The translations under genes were made by a program, and so were the position numbers. The notes beneath the pieces are model-generated. The model searched no databases, was not told where the DNA came from, and saw only the letters and a list, made by a program, of their open reading frames with translations. A stretch of 64,000 nucleotides of DNA from Neodiprion pinetum (Eukaryota; Arthropoda; Insecta; Hymenoptera; Diprionidae): positions 25,326,470 through 25,390,469 of the forward strand of contig NC_060238.1 of assembly GCF_021155775.2 (NCBI RefSeq), written 5' to 3'. The stretch's first letter is position 1. Each line of letters opens with the position of its first letter. This document shows positions 37,065 through 48,400 of this stretch, piece by piece.

Positions 37065-37516
37065 CAGAGTGTTGCGCGAAAAAATAATTTGCGTAATTTC
37101 CAACGCGGCGCGATGTGAAAAGTTTGTTTCGGCCGAAGGAAAGATTCTCTCCAAGGATGAGCGTGTTTCACGTTACATTCAAGATGGCGCCCATTCGATT
37201 TTTCACTTTCTCTGCAACGAAAAATTATTTTTTTCCCGAAACACCCTCGCTATATTTTTGACACGTGATATGAGCATTTTTCTATTACTAAAAATGACTG
37301 CGCAGAAAGTCGTTCGACCCGTGATTTCTAATCGTTCAACCGTTTTTGTCAGATGTTTGTTTGGGTTGAGGGAAAGATTCTTTCGAAAGATGAGCGCGAT
37401 ACGTACGTTAGAAAAAGTGAAAAATCGAACGAACGCCATTGTGGATGTAAACGTAGAACACGCTCATCTTTGGAGAGAGAATCTTTCTTTCAATAATTTT
37501 TTTTCGTGCAACACCC
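37065..37516. mobile_element. Two inverted copies of a short AGRGTGTTGC-ended element
   Basis: A unit at about 37065-37250 starts AGAGTGTTGCGCGAAAAAAT and ends in the inverted form (TTTTTTCCCGAAACACCCTC). A second, opposite-orientation copy ends at 37516 with TTTTTTTTCGTGCAACACCC. Interior blocks match in inverted order: GGAAAGATTCTCTCCAAGGA against TCATCTTTGGAGAGAGAATC, and TTCGATTTTTCACTTTCTC against AAAAAGTGAAAAATCGAA. A third partial block lies at 37370-37395. A 312-codon open frame crosses the structure and is probably fortuitous. Confidence 0.65.
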
Positions 37517-38360
37517 TAATGTACACACTTGTACGTATATATATATTCACGAGACACGCATCAGAGCATCAACTGCTAATCAAATATTGCGAAAAGATGA
37601 AAGGCGCGCGCTCGCACTGGAGGACCAGAAGAAGCGCACAACGTCATTGCATATAATTTATACGTTGCACATGTGTTGTGCACATCGCCGTTATGCTTCA
37701 TGCCCGTTGCGTTTCCACGTATAATGTAACATCGCCGCGTCCGATGTTTGTAATCCGACATTCGTTTCAGCTTTCCGTTAATTGAAATTTATTTATTTAC
37801 TTACTTATACCGTATTATGTTCATTTTCCTTTCCCTTCAAAGCTGCGGTGTGTAGATGCGTATATATGTATGGATGTCGTGTAGTATATTTCCATTTATT
37901 TGTACATCGTGTAAATTCTTCCTCTATTTGTATTTTTTTTTTTTATCACCCAAACGACCACATGGTCGTTGTAACGCACCGTACAGAACGTACCCATTCT
38001 ACTCGTGCGAACGTATCGTACACGTTTTACACACACGTACGTAATCACGAGAATGTAAGTTGAGTACAAAGTTTTTCCTGCGGGTAGCTGGTTTATCGAG
38101 AGAATTCCTCGACTTGGAAATTACAGCGGTCGGTGATCACGCGGGGATACACAATGTATACATATGGTATATAAACCTATGCATACACCGAAGTGAAACG
38201 TATGCATGCGTGTATGTATGTATGTATGTATCTATGTATGCGGACACGCGTGTATAAACGTAAAGAATTATTAACGGGATAAATTGTGACGCGGTCTGTT
38301 GGTACATATGTTAGAACGACCGTCGAACCTAACAACGCCTGTAATATCTTGTTTTTACAG

Positions 38361-38648
38361 GGCAATCATTAGAAGATAGGATAGATAGGAACAAAAGAGA
38401 CTGCAGTCCAAGCGAGACGAGAGAATTCGAGTATAGGATGCATGGGAGCTGGAGCTGGGAAGGAGAACTGGAGCTGGGTGAGGGAACGATCACTCTGCTG
38501 CGCCAAAGACGGAGACCAGAGAGCCCGGACTCGACGCATCCGGTCCCCGATACCCGGGTGCTAAGGTATGCACCCAGCCGTTGCCACCGAACGCCTACCT
38601 CTCAATCGCCGCACTCCGGCCCGCAGCCCCCTCTCACACGTGTCGACT
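38361..38648 (+). other. cic: Capicua-region exon, fully open in one frame
   Basis: A strong acceptor (TTGTTTTTACAG) ends at 38360 and a strong donor (GACT|GTAAGT) begins at 38649. One frame is open across the whole 288 bases, with an ATG at 38438 in good context (A at -3), coding MHGSWSWEGELELGEG and then an S/T-P-rich stretch (RRRPESPDSTHPVPD, PTSQSPHSGPQPPLTRVD). The exon ends in phase 1. Joined to the next long-isoform exon at 39279 it makes TAG at once, so in that transcript it is leader with a 70-codon upstream ORF. Its phase does fit later phase-1 exons (44630 or 45436), which would give a short isoform. Splicing is inferred. Confidence 0.5.
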
Positions 38649-38783
38649 GTAAGTGATGCCACCCTTCACCCTTCTCCCACCCACCCCCTCCCACCTCCGT
38701 CCATCCATCCATCCGTCTATCTAACCATCTGTCTATCTATCCTTGTTTTTCTGCCTTTCTAAATTTCGACACAACGGACGGGG

Positions 38784-39214
38784 TTGAAATTCCGAATTTG
38801 AAAAATTTAGAAAGCTTAGAATTTCGATTTTTTTGCTCGCGAAACTTGAAGTGGAGAAAATCAAACTTTGACCATATCGTCAAAGTTTCGAATGGTCCGA
38901 AATCCGACGCTCAAAGTTAAGAGAGTGCAAAGTTACGAAAGGGCGTAACTCTGACAAGTCAAAGTTCCGATAGTGAGAATACTTTTTGAGTAAACTAGGT
39001 CGTGTAATTTTACTCCAACGAAACTTTACTTTTCGGTACATTGCTCTGCCGTAACTTGAATTTTCGGAACCTTGAGCCGACGGCTTTCCGACCATTCGAA
39101 ACTTTGTTGTTTCATCAGAGTTTGATTTCTTTGTTTCAAGTTTTGCCACCTAATAATTCGGAATTAGACGCTTTGGGAACTTTTAAAATTCGGAATTTCC
39201 ATCCTGCCCTCAAT
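38784..39214. mobile_element. Foldback/MITE family A, copy 2 (next to first cic coding exon)
   Basis: The left end, TTGAAATTCCGAATTTGAAAA, is repeated inverted at the right end (TTTTAAAATTCGGAATTTCC). Internal arms also pair: CAAAGTTTCGAATGGTCCGA at 38880 against GACCATTCGAAACTTTG at 39089. It is the same family and orientation as 35742-36222. The right end lies only about 65 bases before the acceptor of the first cic coding exon, and the coding frame of that exon stays open back through the element. Confidence 0.75.
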
Positions 39215-39307
39215 AAAATACTGTCCGTATTATTCCGTATGAAGAAGTATATTTTTCCTTTGTTAAAAATCAATTTAGAGCAGCGTCTGGCCGATCCTGC
39301 AGGGGAA

Positions 39308-42300
39308 ATGTTGACCGCTACTCATCCTGAGATGCACGAGAAGCGGGATTCCCTTGGAGTTGTGGGCCAGTATGGGGGAGGTGCTGGCGGGGGCGGCGGG
39401 CAATCCCCGGAGGATAAATGCGTCGTTGAGCAGCCACCCCCGCCTCCGCCGCCCCCGCAAAAGGATCCCTCCGACCCGACGATAAGCGCTAAAAAGTTAC
39501 CGAAAAAACGTAAATTCGATTTGTCCGCTCTTGACGATATGAATAAAACCAACAACGCTACCAGCAACGTTACCAGCAACGTTGGTGGCGATCTTGTTGT
39601 TACCGGATTGCGGGGTATCAATACAACCTCTATAAATCAACCCCAAAATATTCAACATCCGACTCTTCTTCCGTCTCCTCCGCACCAGCAACCACCGCCG
39701 CTGCCGCAGCATCAGCAACAGCAACATCAACCCGAATATTATCAGGTAAGACGATAACATCGTACATACCTATGTGTGTTACGAGAGAAAAATCTCTAGC
39801 ATTCTTTTAAGTACGATATAGATTCGTTTTGTAATTTGATTTTATTTTATCAACGATTAATCAGAAATGCCTCTTTGGAAAGTTTCTGTAAGATCCTCTA
39901 AGCATTTGAATGGTTAGTTTCTATACTGACATTGGTATAATCAAAAGAAGACGGTAAAAATGCGTGGATCCAACTGACTATCGATCGATGCGGACAATAA
40001 TATATAAAGCTACCAATTTATACTTGGCAAGAAAAAGATTTGATTGAAATCTTTACTTAAAATCACTCGAATTTATTTTCAGGTACAACAGCCACATGCA
40101 GTTGTAGCTCCGCCGCAAAGCACAGCGGTGGATTATTCTTGTCGTGAAGAACCACCACGGTCTCGTCCTCGGTTACAGGTAGCACCGGCAGCAGCGGCGA
40201 TAGACCTGAGCGAGTGGCGGGAGCACAAAGTGCTAGCTTTAAGGGACTCACATTATTACCCGGGGGTTATAAGCAACGCGACTCATGGTGATATATACGT
40301 TAAGTTTGACGGTGAGGGTAACCTAGTTAAGTACGAGGATGTGCTGGGGATAGGAAAATACGATGTCATCAAGGATTCGAGTCCGTCGGTTAGCCAAGTG
40401 ACTGTTGATGCGAACGTTTGCTTTAGATATCCTACCACATCTAACAACCACGCCGAAACACTGACCAGTGTTTTTGTGAAGGGTACTGTTTGTGAGATAA
40501 TATCAAATCCAATTAGTTTTGTCGTCAAGATACCTGGCGAAGATGATCAGAGCTGTGAATTTGTTGTTAAACGTGCCGATTTAAGGCTCGTCCAACCTCC
40601 GTGGTGGGATGAACTCGAAGGCCTAGAGATCGTTGATCCGCCAAGGGCCCAAGTAGTCGGTAAGATTTTGAATTTTTTTTTCACTCGAATATTTTCACAC
40701 TTTGGAATGTTGTCATCAATAACATCAGTAATTTATTCCGTCAGATCGTGGCTATCGAAATTCGTTGGAGGCACCTGCGTCGGTACCGGTCTTACAGCTT
40801 CATCATGCTTCGCCGCATGCTTCACTTATTGCTCACAATGACGGAAATGCATATTACAGAAGTAGGGCGACGAGTCCCTTATTGGAGTTGCCAGGTTCCG
40901 TCCAATCAGGAAACAACACTTTGAACATAAGCAACGGAAGTAGAATATACGAGGATTTGGAAAGTGACGACGATTTGGGCAGAGAGGATATAAGGTTTCC
41001 TTCTGATGCAGGTAAATTGTTATCATATTTTTTTTTATGTCGAGTATAGCAAGGCTTCTCACATTCTCTCTACTATTTTCAGTTCTTTGAGTTGTAGGGA
41101 TATTGTTTTCCTGTGGTCTGAGGTCATATAATTTAGAAACGTTGTGTGTGTAAAATTATGATTCAACCAACGAGACAAAGTAAACATAATTTTGTGAGAA
41201 TGTTTTAATTTGATCAGCTTTTACATTAAGCTCAAGATAGGTCAGAGTAGAAAATAATTGTATTCGTATTCAACTGACAGATGCAAAATTGTCAGGAAGC
41301 AGTAAAAGGAGCAGTATGCAAAGCCGTGGAAGTACAAGCAGCCTTGTCGAGCAACGCAGTATAACTCCTCGTTCCCAGGCGGCCACACCCAGGCAAGTGA
41401 AACAAATGAACGACGAGACGGAGCTTTGATTATCTTTGATAAATTTCCTTAAAACACGTTGTAGTCGACAATTAATTTACGAAACACTATCAACAGATCT
41501 CAGGCGGCAACGCCACACAAATACAAAAAGGGTGACGTAGTAGCGACGTCTAGTGGAATCCGGAAAAAATTCAATGGTAAACAATGGCGCAGACTTTGCA
41601 GCAAAGAAGGATGCTCAAAAGAGAGTCAGCGGAGAGGATACTGCTCTCGCCACCTTAGTCTGAAGGGTTCAGGATTCAGGGGCACTAGCACGTTTCCCGG
41701 GTAAGAAGCCACGATTTTATTTTGTCGCATTATTGTTTCAAAAACGCACCCAATTTCAAGACAATTCGGTCGTATTTTTCGTTCCGTTATTTTATCGTTT
41801 TGTTTTTTGCAGGGGTAAAATGGACGGGGAAGAAACCTCACGGGATTCCGATACGTCTCCAAACTACGCAGATAGAAGAATAGCCGGACGTTTCGACCAA
41901 GAGGAAACTGAGGCCGCAAACATGCTTGGTAAGCTCCTCCTTTTCCCATCAATTACAGCTCATAGGCACGAAAAATTGCATTAACAAAATCATCTCTAAC
42001 GACATTTCTCGTTTCAGTATCACTGGGGAGTTCGCGTTCAGCAACCCCGGCCTTTTCACCTACGGGACAGTCCTCTGTATCGCCGTGTATAAATCAGAGT
42101 CCCGTTCCGTTGTTGGGTCTGAATCAGAACGTCTTCATGCCAATATCGAGTCCAGCGCATCACCCTCCTCCCATAATATCACCTGGTGCGAAATGGAAGC
42201 ATTCCCCTACCCAACCGAATTTCGTGGGTCAGTATCAGCAGCCCGTAATTAGACCAGAGCTAGTCAGGCCGAACGGGAGACCAGGTCAAACACCACCAGC

Positions 42301-42458
42301 AAGCATCGGCGCCAGTGTGATCCGGATTTCACCCGTTAGTAGATTATTGGCAAGCCAGAGTTTAAGCATCCCTACATGGCCCGATCAAAGTCCGCCTCAA
42401 AGGCATCCGTCGGTTGTTACGTCGTTGGCTCAGCAACAGCAACAACAGCAGCAACAGC

Positions 42459-42495
<37 letters not shown>

Positions 42496-45400
42496 CCAAC
42501 ACCAACACCAACATCAGCAGCAACAACAACAGCAGCATCAGCAGCAACAAAGCATAATATTGCAGCATGCCCTGACTTCTAACAACGGTTTTTCGAACCA
42601 TTCGGAAGTGACGCAATCTAACAATCAGCTATTGAAGCCACCCCACTCACCCCATGTTCCACTCTCGGTAACACCAGGGCAGAATCTAACCATGATTCAT
42701 AAACCTCAAGACCAACCCGTCGACTACGCTCAACCATTGACCCAGACTCAGACAATGTATTTAATGCCTCATCAACATGAGAAAAAGTATGTGATAAAAA
42801 GCACTACTATGGAAGCAACGCCATTGTCTAGCGGACATTTGGTTAGTAATCAAGACGACAAGTATAGACAAACGATGATTAATCATTTGGGACAATTACC
42901 ACCCTTACATCAAACACAGTGTCAACCCCCCCAGTCACCGGCAGCTCAGTCCGTCCACGTTGAAAAAATGTCTGCTCTCCAACAGGTGAGTGTTAACAGT
43001 GTTGTTATTGATTATGATTTTGGTTGGATGTACGCGCGATTTGGCACCATATTTTCTGTGATCTAAAACTCTGCTATATGGTGGGATGGTTATGAATATG
43101 CACTAGCCTCTACATATACATATGCATAATAATTTTGGGGATGTTATTTTTGTCGAATTAGATTTTTTTTTTCTTTTCCCCCCTCTTTGCGAGTGAATTC
43201 TTTGATTTTATTTTACTCGGTAATGTCAAGGACAATTTTGGATTAGGTGAACCACGGATGAGACCTGGGAGGAAAGAAGGGGGGGAGAAGACTTTAAATT
43301 AAATTGTGGAGACACGGACAGCGAAGGCTTGCGAGACGGTCGGGGGACGTACGTTGTTAAATGCTTGTAAAGATAAAAGTTTATCGACCCCGTAAGAGGC
43401 GTAGGACGTCTCCCTTCCTTCTTTCGTTCAAAGGATCAGCCGCACGAGTGCAGGTACACATGTACTAATAATATGAACTGAAATGTTAGAAATTTCAACT
43501 GTAGTTGGCTGTTTATTCTGAAAAATTATGAGAGCGCGTCGCGTGTAAACTCCGCCTTTATAAAATCATTTGGATCGCGTATATACAATGACATTGTTTC
43601 GTTGAAAAAAATGGATTCTTTTTATCTAGCAAGCCAGATCCCTGAAGTAGGCATACAAAATGCATTCTTTTTTTCAGGTCAGCAAAGTAACCCTTCCGCT
43701 TCATCTTTCATCTCACGTGGACTCCCAGAGGACTTTGTCGACACCGGCAACCATTGTGATGTCTGCTACGACAACCATTAATGACTCGGCACCACCAACC
43801 AGCGTTTTCCAACCCGTCATCGTTCAACCAAGTCACTTGACTCCAATGGCAAAAATCCAACCGCCTCGAGAAGATAATCATCAAAAGAACAATGGAGTTC
43901 TATGTGAGTGTAAAACAATATCTTTATTTCCTTTACGCTGCCTTATCGATATTTCTCTCCAGTTAATTTATTGAATTTTTTTCAAACTAGAATTGACCAA
44001 CTCTTTTTTTCAAACCTCAGTTTCTGTTATTTGTTTGTTTTTGTTTTTTTTCTTCTTCTCAGGAAAATTTATGCTTCAGATTGGAAACAATTATTAATAT
44101 TTTATAACGTTTGCATTTATTTGTATTATCATATCCAATGTATCATCAATAGTACAGATAATGTACTAGAGTGTTGAAACAACTTGAATCTTAGATTTTA
44201 TGGACATAAACGCCATTCGTTATTAGTGGAGATGAAAAGCATTGAGTTTTTGGAACAAAAATCATAAAACTACTGTCTTCGTATGTCCTATTATCACACA
44301 AAATTTATACATCCTTGACAGGAATGGTAAGCGGACACAAAACTAGGTCTTAGTAAAAAAAATGTTGAAATATTCTCTATCTGCCTACTTTCAACAGGAT
44401 ACGTAGAATATAGTGACTTTACTTAGAAAAATTACATCATCATGATAAGTTTCATTTACTAGACAGTAATTTTATAACTAATCGTGTTGTTTGCCTCGAA
44501 AGTTGTCAATTTCTTTTCAAGTCTCATAGAAAGTAAAAATAAAAATCACGTTGTATCGATTGTGTTGAACATAATCGATGGATTGAGTAAACTCGGAGAG
44601 TTCATGACTAAGTGAAAAGAATTTCACAGATGGAAGCCGCGATGTTTCTCCCGCATATCAGCCCCAACTCCCGCAACTTGTCACCAATGCTGTGTCCAAA
44701 CGGAAAAAAGGTTTGAACCCTAGAAAGCGAACGCGATCATCGTTTGAGTTCTCTCTTGTTCTAACTACAATTCGAATAATGGTATTACTTGGTGGCTGGA
44801 ATTGCGATTTTCTGTAATCATATAAGCAGCGATGAGATGTTAAATTGTCTTGTAAAACTGCGTACAGATGGTCCAATTTTATTTCATACATTTTTTCGTA
44901 TTCTTCCAAGTTTAATTGACATTAAATCAATAGCCATAGTAACTGCCATTATTCAAAAACAGCGACATGATATTGAGCTAACTCTGCTTCTATCTCATTT
45001 TCTAACCGCATTTTCATGACTTCTGCCACTACGGTGTTTGATGTTGCTTGTATATAGGGTCAAGATGTTCCAACTAACCAGTTTTCAAATTTGAACTATG
45101 GATGTTGTATGCGAACAACGTGCGTACTTGAAGGTTTTCTTCAGAGTTATCAATTGAACCTCTCAGCTGATCTGACGATTGTTTGGATTAATTTTTTTCA
45201 AGTATTAATTAGATGAACAAATATTGCGCAATGATTGTCCGCCTTCCGACGTCTCTTAGTTTGATTTCGCACCTTGCATTAACTCATTGTAATGTCTAGG
45301 GGTTTGGCAGCACTTCTTTCTGTTTTTATTATAATCCAAAAAATGATATTCAAAATGATCCCATCTAATTTCGCTGCTATTCCCATGCTGTTACTAACCA

Positions 45401-48400
45401 CATTCATCACAACTAACCAAATAATTTCATTCCAGCTTTTTCCTGGCAGACGATAGTGTTGGACCAGCCAGAGGTCAGTCCGCCGCCATCAGCCCTCAGC
45501 CCTCCGTTGAGTGCACCCCCGATTCCTATGGGTACAGGCAACAATCCTAGCGACGATGGTAGCGGGCATGCTCCTGGGGCTGGCCCTGAACCCATCACTC
45601 CGGCGGAGGAGGATGATGACGACGTTTTTGAGACGGAACCGACAACCCCGGCTGAAGTAGAGAGCAGCATCAACAAACGTCGAAGTCAATCACTCGGTGC
45701 GCTGCACACCAAAGATCCACAAAGTCCACTTAAAGTGAGTTTCATTACTCATTTATTTCAACTCAGAGTCTTTTTTCTATTTAATCATTCTACGTGATCC
45801 AGAAGACCATTTTCTGGCACCAACACGTCGTGTCTTTATCCTACTGATTGTATGACCGTTGATTGATCGCGCGATCGATTGTTGATGTAGTCTATTCGTC
45901 GATCTGGAAGTATTTTTTTAGCATCGAGAAAAAATGACATGTTTTCTGTTTGCTACATTTTTTGTAGCAAACTGTGAAAAAACCACCGATGTTACAGGCC
46001 AAGGACCGAATACGACGACCAATGAATGCTTTTATGATATTTTCAAAACGTCACCGAGCGTTGGTACACCTAAGACATCCCAATCAAGATAATAGAACAG
46101 TATCGAAAATTCTTGGCGAATGGTGGTACGCCCTGAAACCTGAAGAGAAACAGAAGTACCACGAACTTGCTTCGGAAGTAAAGGAGGCTCATTTCAAAGC
46201 TCATCCAGACTGGAAGTGGTGCAGCAAAGATAGGCGGAAGTCATCGACTACCGGATTCAAGGGCGCTGAACCACGAGGGAAACTTAATAGCACCGGAGAG
46301 GAAACTGATATGGGACCACCCTCTGATGACGTGCCTTTAACCCCGCGAACAGTCGACGAACCATCGGCACTCGCACCCAGCATATTCGAATCTCCGAATA
46401 TCGAGGTAAGTTTGTTGAATTTTTCTTCCAGTCTCCCTTACAGAATAGTCTGTCTGTTTTTGCATCACATAATCGCAAAACATATTCGGTTCTTAGATCG
46501 GTGGTCAAGCGCGCGATTCTCGTCGTGTTTCCGAAATTCCGCTGCAGGTTGAAAACTCTGAGTCTGATATGAAGCAGGAGGAGGATGGTAACGTATCGGA
46601 TGACGATCAAATGGTGATATGTGAAGATCCGCAACCGGAAATAGACTTGAAGTGCAAGGATAAATTGACAGACAGCGACAATGAGGGGCAGGATGAAAAT
46701 GTGGAGAATAAAAATTACGCACAGGCGAGATGTTCGCCTGCTAGTGGTCAAAATCACGACGCACAGGATACTAAGATGGACATAACATGTAGGCCTAAGC
46801 CTATCAAAGGTAAATTTCGTATCTGGCGCGTTTGTTCTGCTCGAAATTAACATTATTCACTAACGACGTGGAAAATTTGTGATTGCAATTTAATCATATA
46901 TTTTGTAACAGCCCGACCACCATCCGCCGGCATGGAGACTACGACAAAATACCATCATGCATCCATGGACAAAGGTGGCACTGTTTCGGTCCTTTCAACA
47001 ACGTACCCTTACCACAGCCCTGTTAATCCGAGCGGAGTAACGGGTTTCCAGCCTAAGGGAGGCGCGTTTATAACTATGCCTGTATCCCCGAAAGTTGTTA
47101 AACCAGAGCCGGTTAAAAACATTGAGCAACAATACAGTACCCAGTATAGTGTCAGTAATCTCGTTGCTAATATTCAGAACGAAAACGGGCGAACTCTACC
47201 GAAATTTCCTCCTTCACCCATCGTTTCACATTCGGTGAGCCAAAAGTTGATTATCTGTTTGACATTTTTTTTTCTCGGGCCACGAGAGTGGTAGATTCGC
47301 GTAATCTGCATGTTATTTCATGGTGCCTTCTTGATGATGGCAGTTACAGGTCAGACCCATGATGACGCTTCTTAAAGAACAACAGGGGATACAGTCAACA
47401 AACTCTATGCATCATATGCTAACTTCCAGTGCTGGTTACCAACCCCAACTCACCCTCACAGTAGTCAACAATGAGGTCATGTCAGGTTCAAAGCCCCAGC
47501 AAGGATCTCAGTATCTTGTCCAGGCATCGCCTCATGCTAGAATGTATGGAAACTTCCAGATCCCTGTTTCAGGTATGTGTTTATAATTATTATTTGACAC
47601 GTCTCTAATATGCACACGTAACGTGCACGGAGTTTGAAATAAGAGCTTGGTGTGTTTAAATCACTTTGAGTACCGTTCAACGTGGTAAAGCTTTGTTTCT
47701 TATTTGTGTTCATTCTATTTTCAAACGAAACTCAAGGTACATTGCCCTCTGAAAATGAAAACTATTTGACGCCTGTGTTTTATTGTACTCTTTGTCACCA
47801 TAAATTCGTATTCTTTGGCTCTTGACGCTACCAGCTATATTGATGTACTTTGGCTACTTTATTTTAAGGAGCTTGTCCAATGACTCAGTGAGGGAAGAAT
47901 GCCAGTATATTTCTTTTTATTATTTTTCTTCTCATTTTCTCGTTTACTCTTTTCTTTCAGATGCCAGTGGCCGTAGTATATCTGTTCAGAACTTAGTAAC
48001 CAGTGGTAAAGTCGAAGCTCATAGCGTTATTGTGAGCAAAGCTTATCCAGTGTCAACTCCAAGTCCTGGTACACCAAGTTATAAAGGAATCGGTCACTCA
48101 GTTACACGACTTGCTGAAATTGAGCAAAATGATAATCAATCTACTGTAAACCATGCTCAATTCTATGGTAAGTCTGCAATTCAAAAAACCAAGACACTAC
48201 TGCTCAATTTTATCTTGTATTACTAACATCTAAGTTTTTTTTTTGTTAATGGGTGAACAAAAGTCTGAACCTTTGTCAAAGAGTAATGTTTATATTTTGT
48301 TGAAGCAGTAAATGCTCTGAAATTAGATCAAGAAAGGAAAGACACGGTTAATATTCACGTTCCGGTACCTGGTGACAGTCACAAGCAACCTTCAACGCCG

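Larger units (their letters stand above)
30637..38360 (+). other. Leader intron region of capicua
   Basis: No supported gene lies here. It is mixed low-complexity sequence: (CTT)n and (CCT)n tracts at 30880-31220, (TA)n at 31311-31350, a 16-C run at 31065-31080 and a G run near 34680-34691. Foldback insertions at 35742-36222 and 37065-37516 are listed separately. Longer open frames are low-complexity or overlap the insertions. If the leader exon near 28.6-29 kb is right, this is the body of the first cic intron. Confidence 0.55.

Noticed and set aside
36718..37656. 312-codon open frame on +
   Set aside because: No recognisable domain. It begins in T/C-rich low-complexity sequence and crosses the inverted elements at 37065-37516, where both strands are open because of the repeats.
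44630..44780. Stand-alone reading from ATG at 44630 (MEAAMFLPHISP) as a short-isoform start
   Set aside because: In this frame the donor at 44711 is phase 0 and joins to a stop in the next exon. The phase-1 reading of the same DNA as a cassette exon fits both neighbours.
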